Assembly: GCA_947503145.1 (NCBI GenBank)
Contig: CANNCP010000001.1
Coordinates: 310,001 to 374,000, forward strand
Source: an uncultured Roseovarius sp.
GTDB taxonomy: Bacteria > Pseudomonadota > Alphaproteobacteria > Rhodobacterales > Rhodobacteraceae
Direction: 5' to 3'
Length of the DNA: 64,000 bases
Shown here piece by piece: positions 25,716 through 35,238 of the stretch. Made by a program: the position numbers and the translations under genes. Under the pieces are notes generated by a model. It did not search any database and was not told the DNA's origin. It worked only from the letters and a program-made list of their open reading frames with translations. Position 1 is the stretch's first letter, and every line of letters starts with the position of its first letter.

Positions 25716-27392
25716 ATGAGCGATACCACCAAAACAGCCAAGGTTCTGGCCGCCGATGGTACGCCGTTGAAACGCAGTCTGAACCGGGCCCTGCGCCTGC
25801 AAAAGATGCGTGCGCTGATGTTGATCGCACCGCTGTTGCTCTTTGTCCTGCTGACCTTTATCGCGCCGATCGCCGACATGCTGTTTCGCTCGGTCGAGAA
25901 CGAGATCGTTTCGACGACATTGCCGGGCGCCACGCAGAGATTGGACACTTGGGATGCCTCATTGGGCGAAGCGCCCGATGAGGCCGTATTCGAAGCGCTC
26001 TATTATGATATGTTCCTCGCCGCCGAGGCCAAGGAACATACCAAGCTAGGCACCCGGCTCAACTACGAAGAGACCGGGATTTCGTCGCTCTTCCGGTCTT
26101 CGGGACGCAAGCTGGACGATATCGGCGAGGACCGGATCGACGTGCTGGAGGATCTCAGTGATGTCTGGAAAGATGCGGCATTCTGGTTCGCCCTGATGAG
26201 CGGCCCGGAGGGTGCGGCCAAGGACAATACCCTGCTCAGGACGCAGCGCCAACGCCTGACCAACCTGACGGATGACGACTTTGGCGGCGATATCGGTTTT
26301 GAGCCGAGTGCCGAAATCAGCGCGCTCTTGCCGCGCACCGCAGCCGAATACACTGCCTTTGCGCTCTTTACTGCTATTGAGGATCGCAAGGCCGTTGCCA
26401 AGCAGAAGCCGTGGGAAGCGGTCAAGGTGGCGCTGACCGAGGATTTGCGCCGGGCCGACACGATCAGCGCGCTGGCGGGCTATTCCGGCCCTGGCGCGGC
26501 AGAACTGAAGGCGGCGCAGACCGCTGCGGCGGACATGACGCCGCTGAATTTCCGCGACTCGTTTGTCGATATCGACAAGGACTGGGCCGATGTGGACAAC
26601 TGGCAGACAATCCAGACCTATAGCCCGCGTTACACGAACGGCTACTTTCTGAACGCCGTGGACATGCAAAAGTCGCCCGACGGTCCAGAGTTCCGCGACG
26701 AGAAAGAGCGCATCTACGGGCTGTTGTTCAAGCGGACGCTGTTCATGAGCCTGGTGATCACCGCCAGTTGTATCGTGCTGGCCTACCCGGTGGCGTGGAT
26801 ACTGGCCAACCTGCCGATGCGCACGGCGAACCTCCTGATGATCCTCGTGCTGCTGCCGTTCTGGACTTCGCTTCTGGTGCGGACGAGCGCCTGGAAGGTG
26901 ATGCTGCAACAGCAGGGGGTGATAAACGATGTGCTGGTCTGGCTCGGCCTTGTCGACGACGGCGCCAGATTGATCATGATCAACAACCAGTTCGGCACCA
27001 TCGTGGCGATGACGCATATCCTGCTGCCCTTCATGATCCTGCCGATGTATTCGGTGATGCAGACGATCCAGCCCAGTTACCTGCGCGCGGCCAAATCGCT
27101 GGGTGCGACGAACTGGACAGCGTTTTGGCGGGTCTATTTTCCGCAATCGGTACCGGGGATCGGTGCGGGGTCCATCCTCGTTTTCATTCTGTCGATCGGC
27201 TATTACATCACGCCCGAAATCGTTGGCGGCACCACCGGCACGTTCATCTCGAACCGGATCGCCTATCACATCTCGTCCTCGCTCAACTGGGGCCTCGCCG
27301 CCGCGCTGGGCACCATCCTGCTGGCGGTCGTGCTGCTCCTTTACTGGGCATATGACAAGATCGTCGGCATCGACAACGTGAAGCTGGGGTAA
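25716..27392 (+). CDS. ABC transporter permease (PotB-like) with large extra domain
   Basis: A 558-residue permease, far longer than the roughly 300 of PotB. The first membrane helix is at about residues 32-56; the next begins near residue 338, leaving about 280 residues, presumably periplasmic, rich in acidic and helical segments. The remaining part is a normal permease core with LPFWTSLLVRTSAWKVML and an EAA loop LRAAKSLGATNWTAFWRVYFP. It pairs with the downstream permease. I do not recognise the inserted domain; it might contact the binding protein or sense ligand. Confidence 0.88.
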   Translation: MSDTTKTAKVLAADGTPLKRSLNRALRLQKMRALMLIAPLLLFVLLTFIAPIADMLFRSVENEIVSTTLPGATQRLDTWDASLGEAPDEAVFEALYYDMFLAAEAKEHTKLGTRLNYEETGISSLFRSSGRKLDDIGEDRIDVLEDLSDVWKDAAFWFALMSGPEGAAKDNTLLRTQRQRLTNLTDDDFGGDIGFEPSAEISALLPRTAAEYTAFALFTAIEDRKAVAKQKPWEAVKVALTEDLRRADTISALAGYSGPGAAELKAAQTAAADMTPLNFRDSFVDIDKDWADVDNWQTIQTYSPRYTNGYFLNAVDMQKSPDGPEFRDEKERIYGLLFKRTLFMSLVITASCIVLAYPVAWILANLPMRTANLLMILVLLPFWTSLLVRTSAWKVMLQQQGVINDVLVWLGLVDDGARLIMINNQFGTIVAMTHILLPFMILPMYSVMQTIQPSYLRAAKSLGATNWTAFWRVYFPQSVPGIGAGSILVFILSIGYYITPEIVGGTTGTFISNRIAYHISSSLNWGLAAALGTILLAVVLLLYWAYDKIVGIDNVKLG

Positions 27393-27396
27393 GTCA

Positions 27397-28593
27397 ATGA
27401 CCACAAGCGATATCACCGAAATCGAAAGCGGCAAGAAGTCGGCCGGGTTTTACGTGCCGGTCCTCGCCGCTGCGGGTGCCTTTACCGGGGTTTTCATCGG
27501 CACGGCGCAGGACTCTACCCTGCTAGGCGTCGTCGTCGGCGCGGCCCTGCTGGCGGTCATCGCCTTTGGCGCGGTAGAGATGCTGGGCCGCAAACAGGAA
27601 AAGACGGTTCGCTGGGCGATGATCGCGCTCTTTGCTGCGGGCGGCTATGCCGTTGGCGGGCTGCCGGCCCTGGTGGTCGGCGCGCTCGTTGGCTGGTTCT
27701 TCGGCTGGTTCACCTACTGGATCGCGTATAACCGCTACCGCGCCAGGCTGGTGCCCTATCTGACCCCCGGTCAGGTGCTGTGGCATTTTACGTTCCGGGT
27801 GATCTGCGGGATGATCTTCTTCTTCCTGATCACACCCATCGTGGTGGTCATGCCGCTCAGCTTCAACGCCGAAAATTTCTTTACCTTCACGCCGGAAATG
27901 CTGCGTTTCGATCCTGCTGGCTATTCGCTCAAGCATTATCGCGACTTCTTCAGCAATCCCGATTGGCAGCAGGCGCTGTGGAATTCGGTACGTATCGCGC
28001 CGGTGGCGACAGCCCTCTCGGTCAGTTTCGGCACGCTGGCAGCCATCGGCCTCAGCCAGCCACACGTGCCGTTCCGCCGTGCGATCATGGCGATCCTGAT
28101 CTCGCCGATGATCGTGCCGCTGATCATCTCGGCGGCGGGCATGTATTTCTTCTACTCGCGGCTCGGGCTGCAAGGCACCTACTGGGGCGTTGTACTGGCG
28201 CACGCGGTGCTGGGCATTCCGTTCGTGATTATCACCGTCACGGCGACGCTGGTGGGCTTTGACCGCTCCCTTACGCGCGCGGCGGCGAACATGGGGGCAA
28301 ACCCGGTCACGACCTTCTTTCGGGTGCAGATGCCGCTGATCCTGCCGGGCGTCATTTCGGGCGGGCTGTTTGCGTTCATCACCTCGTTCGACGAGGTGGT
28401 TGTCGTGCTCTTTGTCGGCTCGGCGGGTCAAAAGACGCTGCCGTGGCAGATGTTCACGGGCCTGCGCGAGCAGATCAGCCCGACAATCCTCGCGGTAGCG
28501 ACGATCCTCGTGGGGCTGTCGATCATCTTGCTGGCAACGGTTGAATTGCTGCGCCGCCGGTCCGAGCGGCTGCGCGGTCTCAGTCCGGGCTGA
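27397..28593 (+). CDS. ABC transporter permease (PotC-like) with extra N-terminal membrane segments
   Basis: A 398-residue permease. About 130 N-terminal residues hold three to four additional hydrophobic segments (for example VPVLAAAGAFTGVFIG, LLGVVVGAALLAVIAFGAV and LPALVVGALVGWFFGWF) before the normal PotC-like core, which starts near VICGMIFFFLITPIVVVMPL. The EAA loop TRAAANMGANPVTTFFRVQMP and FAFITSFDEVVVVLF are present. It is the last gene of the operon, four bases after its partner. Confidence 0.88.
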   Translation: MTTSDITEIESGKKSAGFYVPVLAAAGAFTGVFIGTAQDSTLLGVVVGAALLAVIAFGAVEMLGRKQEKTVRWAMIALFAAGGYAVGGLPALVVGALVGWFFGWFTYWIAYNRYRARLVPYLTPGQVLWHFTFRVICGMIFFFLITPIVVVMPLSFNAENFFTFTPEMLRFDPAGYSLKHYRDFFSNPDWQQALWNSVRIAPVATALSVSFGTLAAIGLSQPHVPFRRAIMAILISPMIVPLIISAAGMYFFYSRLGLQGTYWGVVLAHAVLGIPFVIITVTATLVGFDRSLTRAAANMGANPVTTFFRVQMPLILPGVISGGLFAFITSFDEVVVVLFVGSAGQKTLPWQMFTGLREQISPTILAVATILVGLSIILLATVELLRRRSERLRGLSPG

Positions 28594-28916
28594 CATGGCT
28601 CAAATACCGGCCTGTGCGCTGGTGAGGACAATGGTCTGTGGGGCAACCACTGCGAGATGCCGGGTATGTACCTGACATCCGATGTGGCGCAGGATCGTGT
28701 TGTGATCCGTCGTCATCCACCGGTTCGGGGCCTGATGCGGCCAGCCGCAAGGTGATATCGCAAATCAAGGAAGCGGGCGTGCAGTTGGACAGCGCGGTGA
28801 TTACACCGCGCTGCTGCACCGAGCACACTCCTAAAGTGTTTTGCGAAACGCGCACGACATCCAGGCGTTACTTGTGTTTCGCCTTTATCTGATGTCTCGG
28901 GCTACGGGCGAAGTGC
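28594..28916. other. 323-base gap between convergent ABC permease and ilvE genes
   Basis: No gene supported. The right half holds a copy of the dispersed palindromic element (28831-28903). No classical terminator with a T-run was found for either convergent operon. Confidence 0.45.
28831..28903. repeat. Dispersed palindromic element, copy 2
   Basis: CTAAAGTGTT followed by TTGCGAAAC, a spacer, then GTGTTTCGCCTTTATCTGAT and GTCTCGG. The half CGCCTTTATCTGATGTCTC matches copy 1 (CGCCTTTACCTGACATCTC) closely; GCGAAAC and GTTTCGC can pair. Confidence 0.55.
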
Positions 28917-29783
28917 TTATTCGCGCACCAGCTTCTCGTAGCCTTCGGCAATTTCGCGGGTCATTGCGCCCACCTCGAACCGATAGTCGCCGATCTGCCC
29001 CACCGGCGTCACCTCGGCGGCGGTGCCGGTCAGCCAGCACTGCTCGAACCCTTCCATCTCTTCGGGCATGATGTAGCGCTCGTGTACCTTGATCTTGCGG
29101 TCGCGCAACATGCCGATCACGGTCTGGCGCGTGAGGCCATTGAGGAAGCAATCGGGATCGGGGGTGTGCACCTCGCCATCCTTGACAAAGAAGATGTTGG
29201 CCCCCGTCGCCTCGGCCACATAGCCACGGTAATCCATGAACAGCGCGTCAGAGCATCCCTTGGCTTCTGCCGCGTGTTTGGACGTGGTGCAGATCATGTA
29301 GAGGCCTGCGGCCTTGGCATGCACCGGGATCGTCTCGGGGCTGGGGCGTTTCCATTTCGAGATGTCGAGCTTGGCGCCCTTCATCTTGGCGTCGCCGTAA
29401 TAGGCGCCCCATTCCCATGCCGCGATGGACAGATGCACCGGGTTGCGCGCCGATGCCACGCCCATGTCCTCGCCCGCGCCGCGCCACGCGATGGCGCGCA
29501 CATAGCCGTCTGTCAGGCCATTGGCGGTCAGCACCTGCAGCTTGGCGGCCTCGATCTCGTCTACGGTCCAGGGGATCTGAAAATCCAGTTCGCCAGCCGA
29601 AAAATGCAGACGTTCCGAGTGTTCGCGGCTCTTGAAAATCTTGCCGCCATAGGCGCGTTCGCCCTCGAATACCGAGCTGGCATAATGCATGGCATGAGTC
29701 AGAATATGCACATTCGCCTCGCGCCAAGGGACAAGCTTGCCATCCATCCAGATCTTGCCGTCGCGGTTATCATAGCCGGCCAT
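28917..29783 (-). CDS. ilvE: Branched-chain amino acid aminotransferase IlvE
   Basis: A 288-residue class IV PLP aminotransferase interconverting branched-chain amino and keto acids. It begins AGYDNRDGKIWMDGKLVPW, contains THAMHYASSVFEGERAYGG, the lysine region TTSKHAAEAKGCSDALFMD, YVAEATGANIFFVKDGEVHT and FLNGLTRQTVIGMLRD. The ATG at 29783 has Shine-Dalgarno AAAAGGAGAG; the frame happens to stay open for another 286 codons upstream, which is a shadow of the petP-petR genes and not a fusion. Divergent from petP. Confidence 0.94.
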   Translation of the reverse strand: MAGYDNRDGKIWMDGKLVPWREANVHILTHAMHYASSVFEGERAYGGKIFKSREHSERLHFSAGELDFQIPWTVDEIEAAKLQVLTANGLTDGYVRAIAWRGAGEDMGVASARNPVHLSIAAWEWGAYYGDAKMKGAKLDISKWKRPSPETIPVHAKAAGLYMICTTSKHAAEAKGCSDALFMDYRGYVAEATGANIFFVKDGEVHTPDPDCFLNGLTRQTVIGMLRDRKIKVHERYIMPEEMEGFEQCWLTGTAAEVTPVGQIGDYRFEVGAMTREIAEGYEKLVRE

Positions 29784-29882
29784 GCCAACTCTCCTTTTAG
29801 CCATGTTTGCATAAGTTGCGTAAAATATGTCCGGATCGGGCGTTAAATTGCGCAAAAACTGAGATTCGCTACCAGTTTGATC

Positions 29883-29911
29883 TTGGAATGTCAATAAAGC
29901 TGACTTAAAAT
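29883..29911 (+). promoter_or_regulatory. Candidate promoter for petP-petR
   Basis: TTGGAA (29883-29888), 17-base spacer, TAAAAT (29906-29911), 31 bases before the petP ATG, in a locally A+T-rich stretch. Pattern only. Confidence 0.35.
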
Positions 29912-29942
29912 AGATCACATATACAAAGGAACGGGTGGACCC

Positions 29943-30440
29943 ATGCGAGAGGCCCAGGGCGGTGAAGCGCTCCTCTTTCTGACGGATGAACAGCTGCGGC
30001 AGGGGATCGAAGCGATGTTCTTTGCCTATCGCGGGTTTACCGCTGACCCTGACCGCATTCTGACCACGCTGGCTTATGGGCGGGCGCATCACCGGGCGAT
30101 TCACTTCATCGCGCGCAGCCCGGGCACCACGGTGAACAATCTGCTCGGCATTCTGGGCGTGACCAAGCAATCGCTCAACCGCGTGCTGCGTAGCCTGGTC
30201 GAGGATGGTCTGGTCGAAAGCCGCGTCGGCACCACCGACAAACGCGAGCGCAACCTGCACCTGACCGATCAAGGCGTGGCGCTGGAACGCAAGCTGAGCG
30301 ATGCGCAGCGTGCCCGCATGCGCGCGGCCTTTCGCGCCGCCGGACCCGAGGCGGTCAGCGGCTTTCGCCAGGTGCTGGAGGCGATGATGGACCCCGATAT
30401 GCGTGACCGTTATCATGCGCTGAGGGAGGTAGGACGATGA
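29943..30440 (+). CDS. petP: MarR-family regulator PetP-like
   Basis: A 165-residue MarR-type protein with winged helix-turn-helix: GTTVNNLLGILGVTKQSLNR is the recognition-helix region and ESRVGTTDKRERNLHLTDQG the wing. The petP-petR pair was described in Rhodobacter capsulatus next to petABC and as needed for cytochrome formation; here it overlaps petR by four bases (ATGA) as in that pair, but petABC is not in the window. Identification rests on this pairing and on general resemblance. Confidence 0.8.
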   Translation: MREAQGGEALLFLTDEQLRQGIEAMFFAYRGFTADPDRILTTLAYGRAHHRAIHFIARSPGTTVNNLLGILGVTKQSLNRVLRSLVEDGLVESRVGTTDKRERNLHLTDQGVALERKLSDAQRARMRAAFRAAGPEAVSGFRQVLEAMMDPDMRDRYHALREVGR

Positions 30441-31138
30441 GTGATCCGGCCCCACATCTGCTGATCGTGGATGACGATGAACGTATCCGAGGCCTGCTAC
30501 GCAAGTTTCTGGTGCGCAATGGCTTTCTGGTTTCGGTCGCCCGTGAGGCCACCCACGCACGGCGGGTTCTGGCCGGGCTGGAATTCGATCTGATCGTGCT
30601 CGACGTGATGATGCCGGGCGAGGACGGTGTCGCGCTGACACGCGCCCTGCGCGCCGAACTGGCGACGCCGATCCTGCTGTTGACGGCCAAGGGGGAAACC
30701 GAGGATCGCATCGCCGGGTTGGAGGCGGGAGCGGACGACTATCTGCCCAAGCCGTTCGAGCCCAAGGAACTGCTGCTGCGGATCAACGCCATCCTGCGCC
30801 GCATGCCCGAACCCGTGCCGGATACTGCGCTGCCCAAGGTGCTGCAGCTTGGCCCGGTGCGCTACGATATCGGACGCTCGGAGTTGATGCAGGGCGAAGA
30901 GATGATCCGCCTGACCGCGACCGAGACGCAACTGATGCGCATCTTTTCCGAACATCTGCGCCAGCCGGTCAGCCGTACCAAGCTGGTCGAGGATCTGGGC
31001 CGCGACAAGGGGCAGGCACAGGAACGCGCGGTTGATGTCCAGATCACCCGGCTACGGCGCAAGATCGAAGCAGACCCGAAACAGCCGCGATACCTTCAGA
31101 CAGTGCGCGGCGAGGGCTACATGCTGGCCCCGGACTGA
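30437..31138 (+). CDS. petR: OmpR-family response regulator PetR-like
   Basis: A 233-residue response regulator: receiver domain with acidic triad DDD at 12-14, phospho-acceptor Asp56 in LIVLDVMMPGEDG, conserved Thr in LLLTAKGE and Lys in YLPKPFEPKE; then an OmpR-type winged helix ending VQITRLRRKIEADPKQPRY and TVRGEGYML. Translationally coupled to petP. No sensor kinase gene is adjacent, as in the R. capsulatus pair. Confidence 0.85.
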   Translation: MSDPAPHLLIVDDDERIRGLLRKFLVRNGFLVSVAREATHARRVLAGLEFDLIVLDVMMPGEDGVALTRALRAELATPILLLTAKGETEDRIAGLEAGADDYLPKPFEPKELLLRINAILRRMPEPVPDTALPKVLQLGPVRYDIGRSELMQGEEMIRLTATETQLMRIFSEHLRQPVSRTKLVEDLGRDKGQAQERAVDVQITRLRRKIEADPKQPRYLQTVRGEGYMLAPD

Positions 31139-31293
31139 CCCACGGGATTACTGCCTGGACCTGGACATGATCAGTCCGGCCAAACAACTTCAGAGTCATT
31201 CGGCTTCTTCTTGCTGAAAATATCCTTGCGCATCGCCAACAGGCAGGTTTCCCGCGTAGAGGAAAGGCACGAAGGCGCTCTTGCGCTGGTGTG

Positions 31294-31998
31294 TCAGATC
31301 ACCCGGATCACGTCCTTGTCGATCGCCAGGACATAGCCCTTGCGCGCGATGTTCTTGACCAGAAGCTCGCTGACCATCTGATTGCCCAACGTGTCGCGCA
31401 GGCGCTTGATGCGGGTGGCGCCCGCCGCCTCTTCGCAATCGGCGGCGCTGCGGCCTGAAATTATCCCTTCGATTTCCGCACCGGTCAGGACGTCGCCATC
31501 CATTCGCGCCTCGGCGAGGATTGATAACGTCTCCATCGCGGCATCGGTCAGCTTGAACCCCATGTTGTTCAGGTAGACTGATTTCTCGGCCCGGCTGATC
31601 AGCAACGAGCTGACCTGTATGCCCGAGCGTTCGATCTGGGCCATCCGGCGGTTCATTGCGATCAGCATCACCAGAAACACCAGTGCCGAGATCAGCAGTG
31701 CTGTTGCAAATACCAACAGCACAAAGATCACCATGCGGTAGCTGATCAGCGTTTCGGAAAACGCGGTGCCCGAGAGCGCGAGGATTTCCAGCAGCTTGAT
31801 CTCGGCATCCGAGGTCAGCGCGTCATTCTCAACGAATATCCGCTCGACACGGGCGTTGAACGCGTTGGCATCGGGTAACGACATGAACAGCAGCACGGCA
31901 GCCAGCGACAGGATCAAAACGATGCCGACCACGCCGATGATCACGACCCGGCTACCCGAACGGCGGGCGTTGGCGGCAGAATAGGTCAGTTCATTCAA
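31294..31998 (-). CDS. Membrane protein with C-terminal winged helix (inverted ToxR-like)
   Basis: A 234-residue protein with transmembrane segments at about 18-40 and 89-114 enclosing a roughly 48-residue, presumably periplasmic loop, and a cytoplasmic C-terminal domain. Its end (about 147-230) has the shape of an OmpR/ToxR-type winged helix: FKLTDAAMETLSILAEARM, TRIKRLRDTLGNQMVSELLV and ARKGYVLAIDKDV. ToxR proteins carry the DNA-binding part at the N-terminus, so this topology is reversed. I do not recognise a named family. It lies beside a small exported protein on the same strand. Confidence 0.65.
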   Translation of the reverse strand: MNELTYSAANARRSGSRVVIIGVVGIVLILSLAAVLLFMSLPDANAFNARVERIFVENDALTSDAEIKLLEILALSGTAFSETLISYRMVIFVLLVFATALLISALVFLVMLIAMNRRMAQIERSGIQVSSLLISRAEKSVYLNNMGFKLTDAAMETLSILAEARMDGDVLTGAEIEGIISGRSAADCEEAAGATRIKRLRDTLGNQMVSELLVKNIARKGYVLAIDKDVIRVI

Positions 31999-32017
31999 TG
32001 GCGTTCCCCCGGGCGGG

Positions 32018-32269
32018 CTATTGCTGTTCTACGGACAGCACCTTGAGCAGGGTCAGGCCCTGCGATGCCAGGCTACGGGTCAGCTGTGCGCGGGCCGAGG
32101 CTACCGTGCAGGGGCCGCTGATCTGGGCCACACTATAATGCAGCTCAAGCGGGTTGTCGCGCTTGGCCTTGTATTCGGCATAGCAGGCCGCATCGGCGGC
32201 ATTGGCGCCAAAGGCGATGAGGCCCATCAGGGCCGCGAGGATGAAATGCTGTCTCATGCGCAGCAACAT
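32018..32269 (-). CDS. Small exported protein with CYAEYKAKR motif
   Basis: An 83-residue protein with an N-terminal signal peptide (about residues 1-28, ending NAADAA) and a short mature domain containing CYAEYKAKRDNPLELHYS, a second Cys in ISGPCTVASARAQL and LASQGLTLLKVLSVEQQ. The two mature cysteines may form a disulfide. The pattern looks familiar among Rhodobacterales hypothetical proteins, but no function is known. Start uncertain: 32269 or 32257, neither with a strong Shine-Dalgarno. It lies 19 bases upstream of the membrane winged-helix gene and is probably cotranscribed with it. Confidence 0.6.
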   Translation of the reverse strand: MLLRMRQHFILAALMGLIAFGANAADAACYAEYKAKRDNPLELHYSVAQISGPCTVASARAQLTRSLASQGLTLLKVLSVEQQ

Positions 32270-32448
32270 GACCGAGGGCGCGCTGCTATACAATAACTCA
32301 AGGGTGATTGCGGCCGTCACGACCCGTGTTATCGGATAGCAGTCCGGCGTTATTGCCTGTCTCGGTGGGTCCGGCCCAGTTTGGTGTCATCGCTTCTGCC
32401 CGCTCATCGGGTGGGGCTGCCAACACCTGACCCGAAAGGACTTCACCC

Positions 32449-32808
32449 ATGTCTGGTAAATTCATCTCACTCATCCTTGCCGCGTCGCTTGCCGTGGCCG
32501 GCATGACTGCCACACCGGCCGCCGCTAGCGACAGGGATATGGCACGTGCCCTCGCTGCCATCGCCGGCATCGCGATCATCGGGGTGGCGATCAGTGACAA
32601 CAACAAGAGCAAGCGCCGCGATACTCCCTATGTATCGAGCCGTGGCCACGGCCCGAAGGTGCATCACAGCCACCGCCAGAAAAAGATGCAACGTCATCAT
32701 CGCCGTCAGATGCAGAAACACCGGGCACATCGCCGCCAGGTGCAAAAGCACCGGGCGCATCGCTCCGGCCATGGCCACAACAGGGGTTACAGCGCGCGGC
32801 GTCACTAA
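32449..32808 (+). CDS. Exported His/Arg-rich small protein
   Basis: A 119-residue protein with a clear signal peptide (residues 1-26, ending TPAAAS), a second hydrophobic stretch (AALAGIAIIGVAIS-like, about 35-49), and a strongly basic tail from residue 55 full of His, Arg, Gln and Lys. The tail holds a near-duplicate unit MQKHRAHRR / VQKHRAHRS and ends GHGHNRGYSARRH. Strong Shine-Dalgarno GAAAGGA precedes the ATG. The charge and His density suggest metal, nucleic-acid or envelope-anion binding; no family assigned. Confidence 0.65.
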   Translation: MSGKFISLILAASLAVAGMTATPAAASDRDMARALAAIAGIAIIGVAISDNNKSKRRDTPYVSSRGHGPKVHHSHRQKKMQRHHRRQMQKHRAHRRQVQKHRAHRSGHGHNRGYSARRH

Positions 32809-32968
32809 AGCCACCAACGCTTTTAACGGGATTTTATGAGTACGGGCTGTCAATTCAACCAGCCGTCGGTTGTGTGAGGGGAGAGGGGCAAATTCGCCCC
32901 TCTCTCTTTTTTGCATTTTGGCGCTGCTTGTGAGACATGAAGCAAGGCGCAAATGGGGGAGGACCGGG

Positions 32969-33163
32969 ATGGACAGCTGCGGTTATGAGATCGCCAAAGA
33001 CGGTGCATCCATCCCGCCGGGTTGGAAGAGAGCGATGGCTAATGCCGACGATGCCGGTGCGCTCAGATTTATCTCGCGCAGGTACATGCGTGATCTGACC
33101 GGCATGGAGGTGATCAAAGTGTCGCCGCCCTACATCCTCCATATCCAAGACATCGCGCATTAG
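32969..33163 (+). CDS. Small conserved-looking protein upstream of rnhB
   Basis: A 64-residue ORF starting [20 protein letters not shown], with Shine-Dalgarno GGGGAGGA five bases before the ATG and its stop one base before the rnhB GTG start. Codon use is like its neighbours. I do not recognise it; the tight fit with rnhB makes a real cotranslated gene likely. Confidence 0.55.
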   Translation: MDSCGYEIAKDGASIPPGWKRAMANADDAGALRFISRRYMRDLTGMEVIKVSPPYILHIQDIAH

Positions 33164-33164
33164 C

Positions 33165-33788
33165 GTGGCGGATGGGCCTGATTTCCGGTTTGAAGAGGCC
33201 GCATTTGCCGATGGGTTCACGCTGGTCGCAGGCGTTGACGAGGTTGGGCGCGGCCCGCTGGCCGGGCCGGTGACGGCGGCGGCGGTCATCCTTGATCCCG
33301 CGCGCATCCCCGAGGGCCTGCAGGATTCCAAGAAACTGAGCGCAAAGCGCCGCGAGGGTCTTTATGCGCAGATAGCGGCTGTGGCCGAGGTGTCGATCGC
33401 CCATGCCAGCGTCGAAGAAATCGACCGCCTCAACATCCTGCGCGCGTCGCATCTGGCGATGGAACGTGCAGTTGCGGGACTGCCCCGCATGCCCGGTTTT
33501 GCGCTGATCGACGGCAACATGATCCCGGCAGGTCTGACCATCCCGGCACAGACGATCATCAAGGGTGACGCGCGATCCGTGTCGATTTCGGCTGCCTCAA
33601 TCATGGCCAAAATATGTCGCGATCATATCATGTGGGATTTGGCGCAACAGTGGCCCGGATATGGCTGGGAAACCAATGCCGGATATCCGTCGAAAAGCCA
33701 CAAAGAGGCCCTGCAAAATCTTGGTGTGACCCCACACCATAGACGTTCGTTCAGGCCGGTCCACAATATCTTGTATCAAGAGAAATAA
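33165..33788 (+). CDS. rnhB: Ribonuclease HII
   Basis: A 207-residue RNase HII that cleaves RNA in RNA-DNA hybrids and removes misincorporated ribonucleotides. The first catalytic acid pair is in [13 protein letters not shown] (about residues 23-35), with [41 protein letters not shown] and the final [10 protein letters not shown] region all in order. It starts with GTG immediately after the upstream small ORF. It is followed by the ccrM leader. Confidence 0.95.
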   Translation: MADGPDFRFEEAAFADGFTLVAGVDEVGRGPLAGPVTAAAVILDPARIPEGLQDSKKLSAKRREGLYAQIAAVAEVSIAHASVEEIDRLNILRASHLAMERAVAGLPRMPGFALIDGNMIPAGLTIPAQTIIKGDARSVSISAASIMAKICRDHIMWDLAQQWPGYGWETNAGYPSKSHKEALQNLGVTPHHRRSFRPVHNILYQEK

Positions 33789-33798
33789 CTAACTCACT

Positions 33799-33826
33799 GA
33801 TTCAAAAAAGAAATTGACCACGAATC
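33799..33826 (+). promoter_or_regulatory. Two GANTC sites in the ccrM leader
   Basis: GATTC at 33799-33803 and GAATC at 33822-33826, in the only A+T-rich stretch between rnhB and ccrM. These are substrates of the encoded methyltransferase, as in the Caulobacter ccrM leader, where paired GANTC sites tie expression to replication. Confidence 0.55.
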
Positions 33827-33880
33827 AGCTTTGTCTCATCCTTGGCCACAACGAACCAGAGCGCACAAAGCGCCGGATAG

Positions 33881-35005
<1,125 letters not shown>

Positions 35006-35068
35006 GTTTTTCCCAAGACAAAAGAACACCGCCGGTGCCTGGGGCCTGACGCCAGGCACTTTACCTAT

Positions 35069-35097
35069 GCCCCGTCACTTGTTGGCGGGGCCTTTTT
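35069..35097 (+). terminator. Rho-independent terminator after ccrM
   Basis: Arms GCCCCG (35069-35074) and CGGGGC (35086-35091) followed by C and TTTTT (35093-35097), 64 bases beyond the ccrM stop. A weaker TGCCTG/CAGGCA hairpin precedes it. Confidence 0.75.
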
Positions 35098-35238
35098 CCG
35101 TCCGGAACTCGGATCGGAGAGCATGTATTTACCGGGCACGCATCGGGTAAACCACTTGTGACCACGTGCGCCGACAACATGGCTGGCGTGGTGCGCGTGC
35201 AGTGATTATGTCTCATTCCACTCAGGAGGAATGGCTGC

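Noticed and set aside
26046-27434. Minus-strand open frame of 462 codons opposite the ABC permease
   Set aside because: His/Arg/Gln-rich antisense shadow of a clear permease gene.
29784-30641. ilvE frame staying open for 286 more codons, as if a 574-residue fusion
   Set aside because: The upstream part is antisense to petP-petR, contains no domain, and the ATG at 29783 has a good Shine-Dalgarno and the normal IlvE N-terminus.
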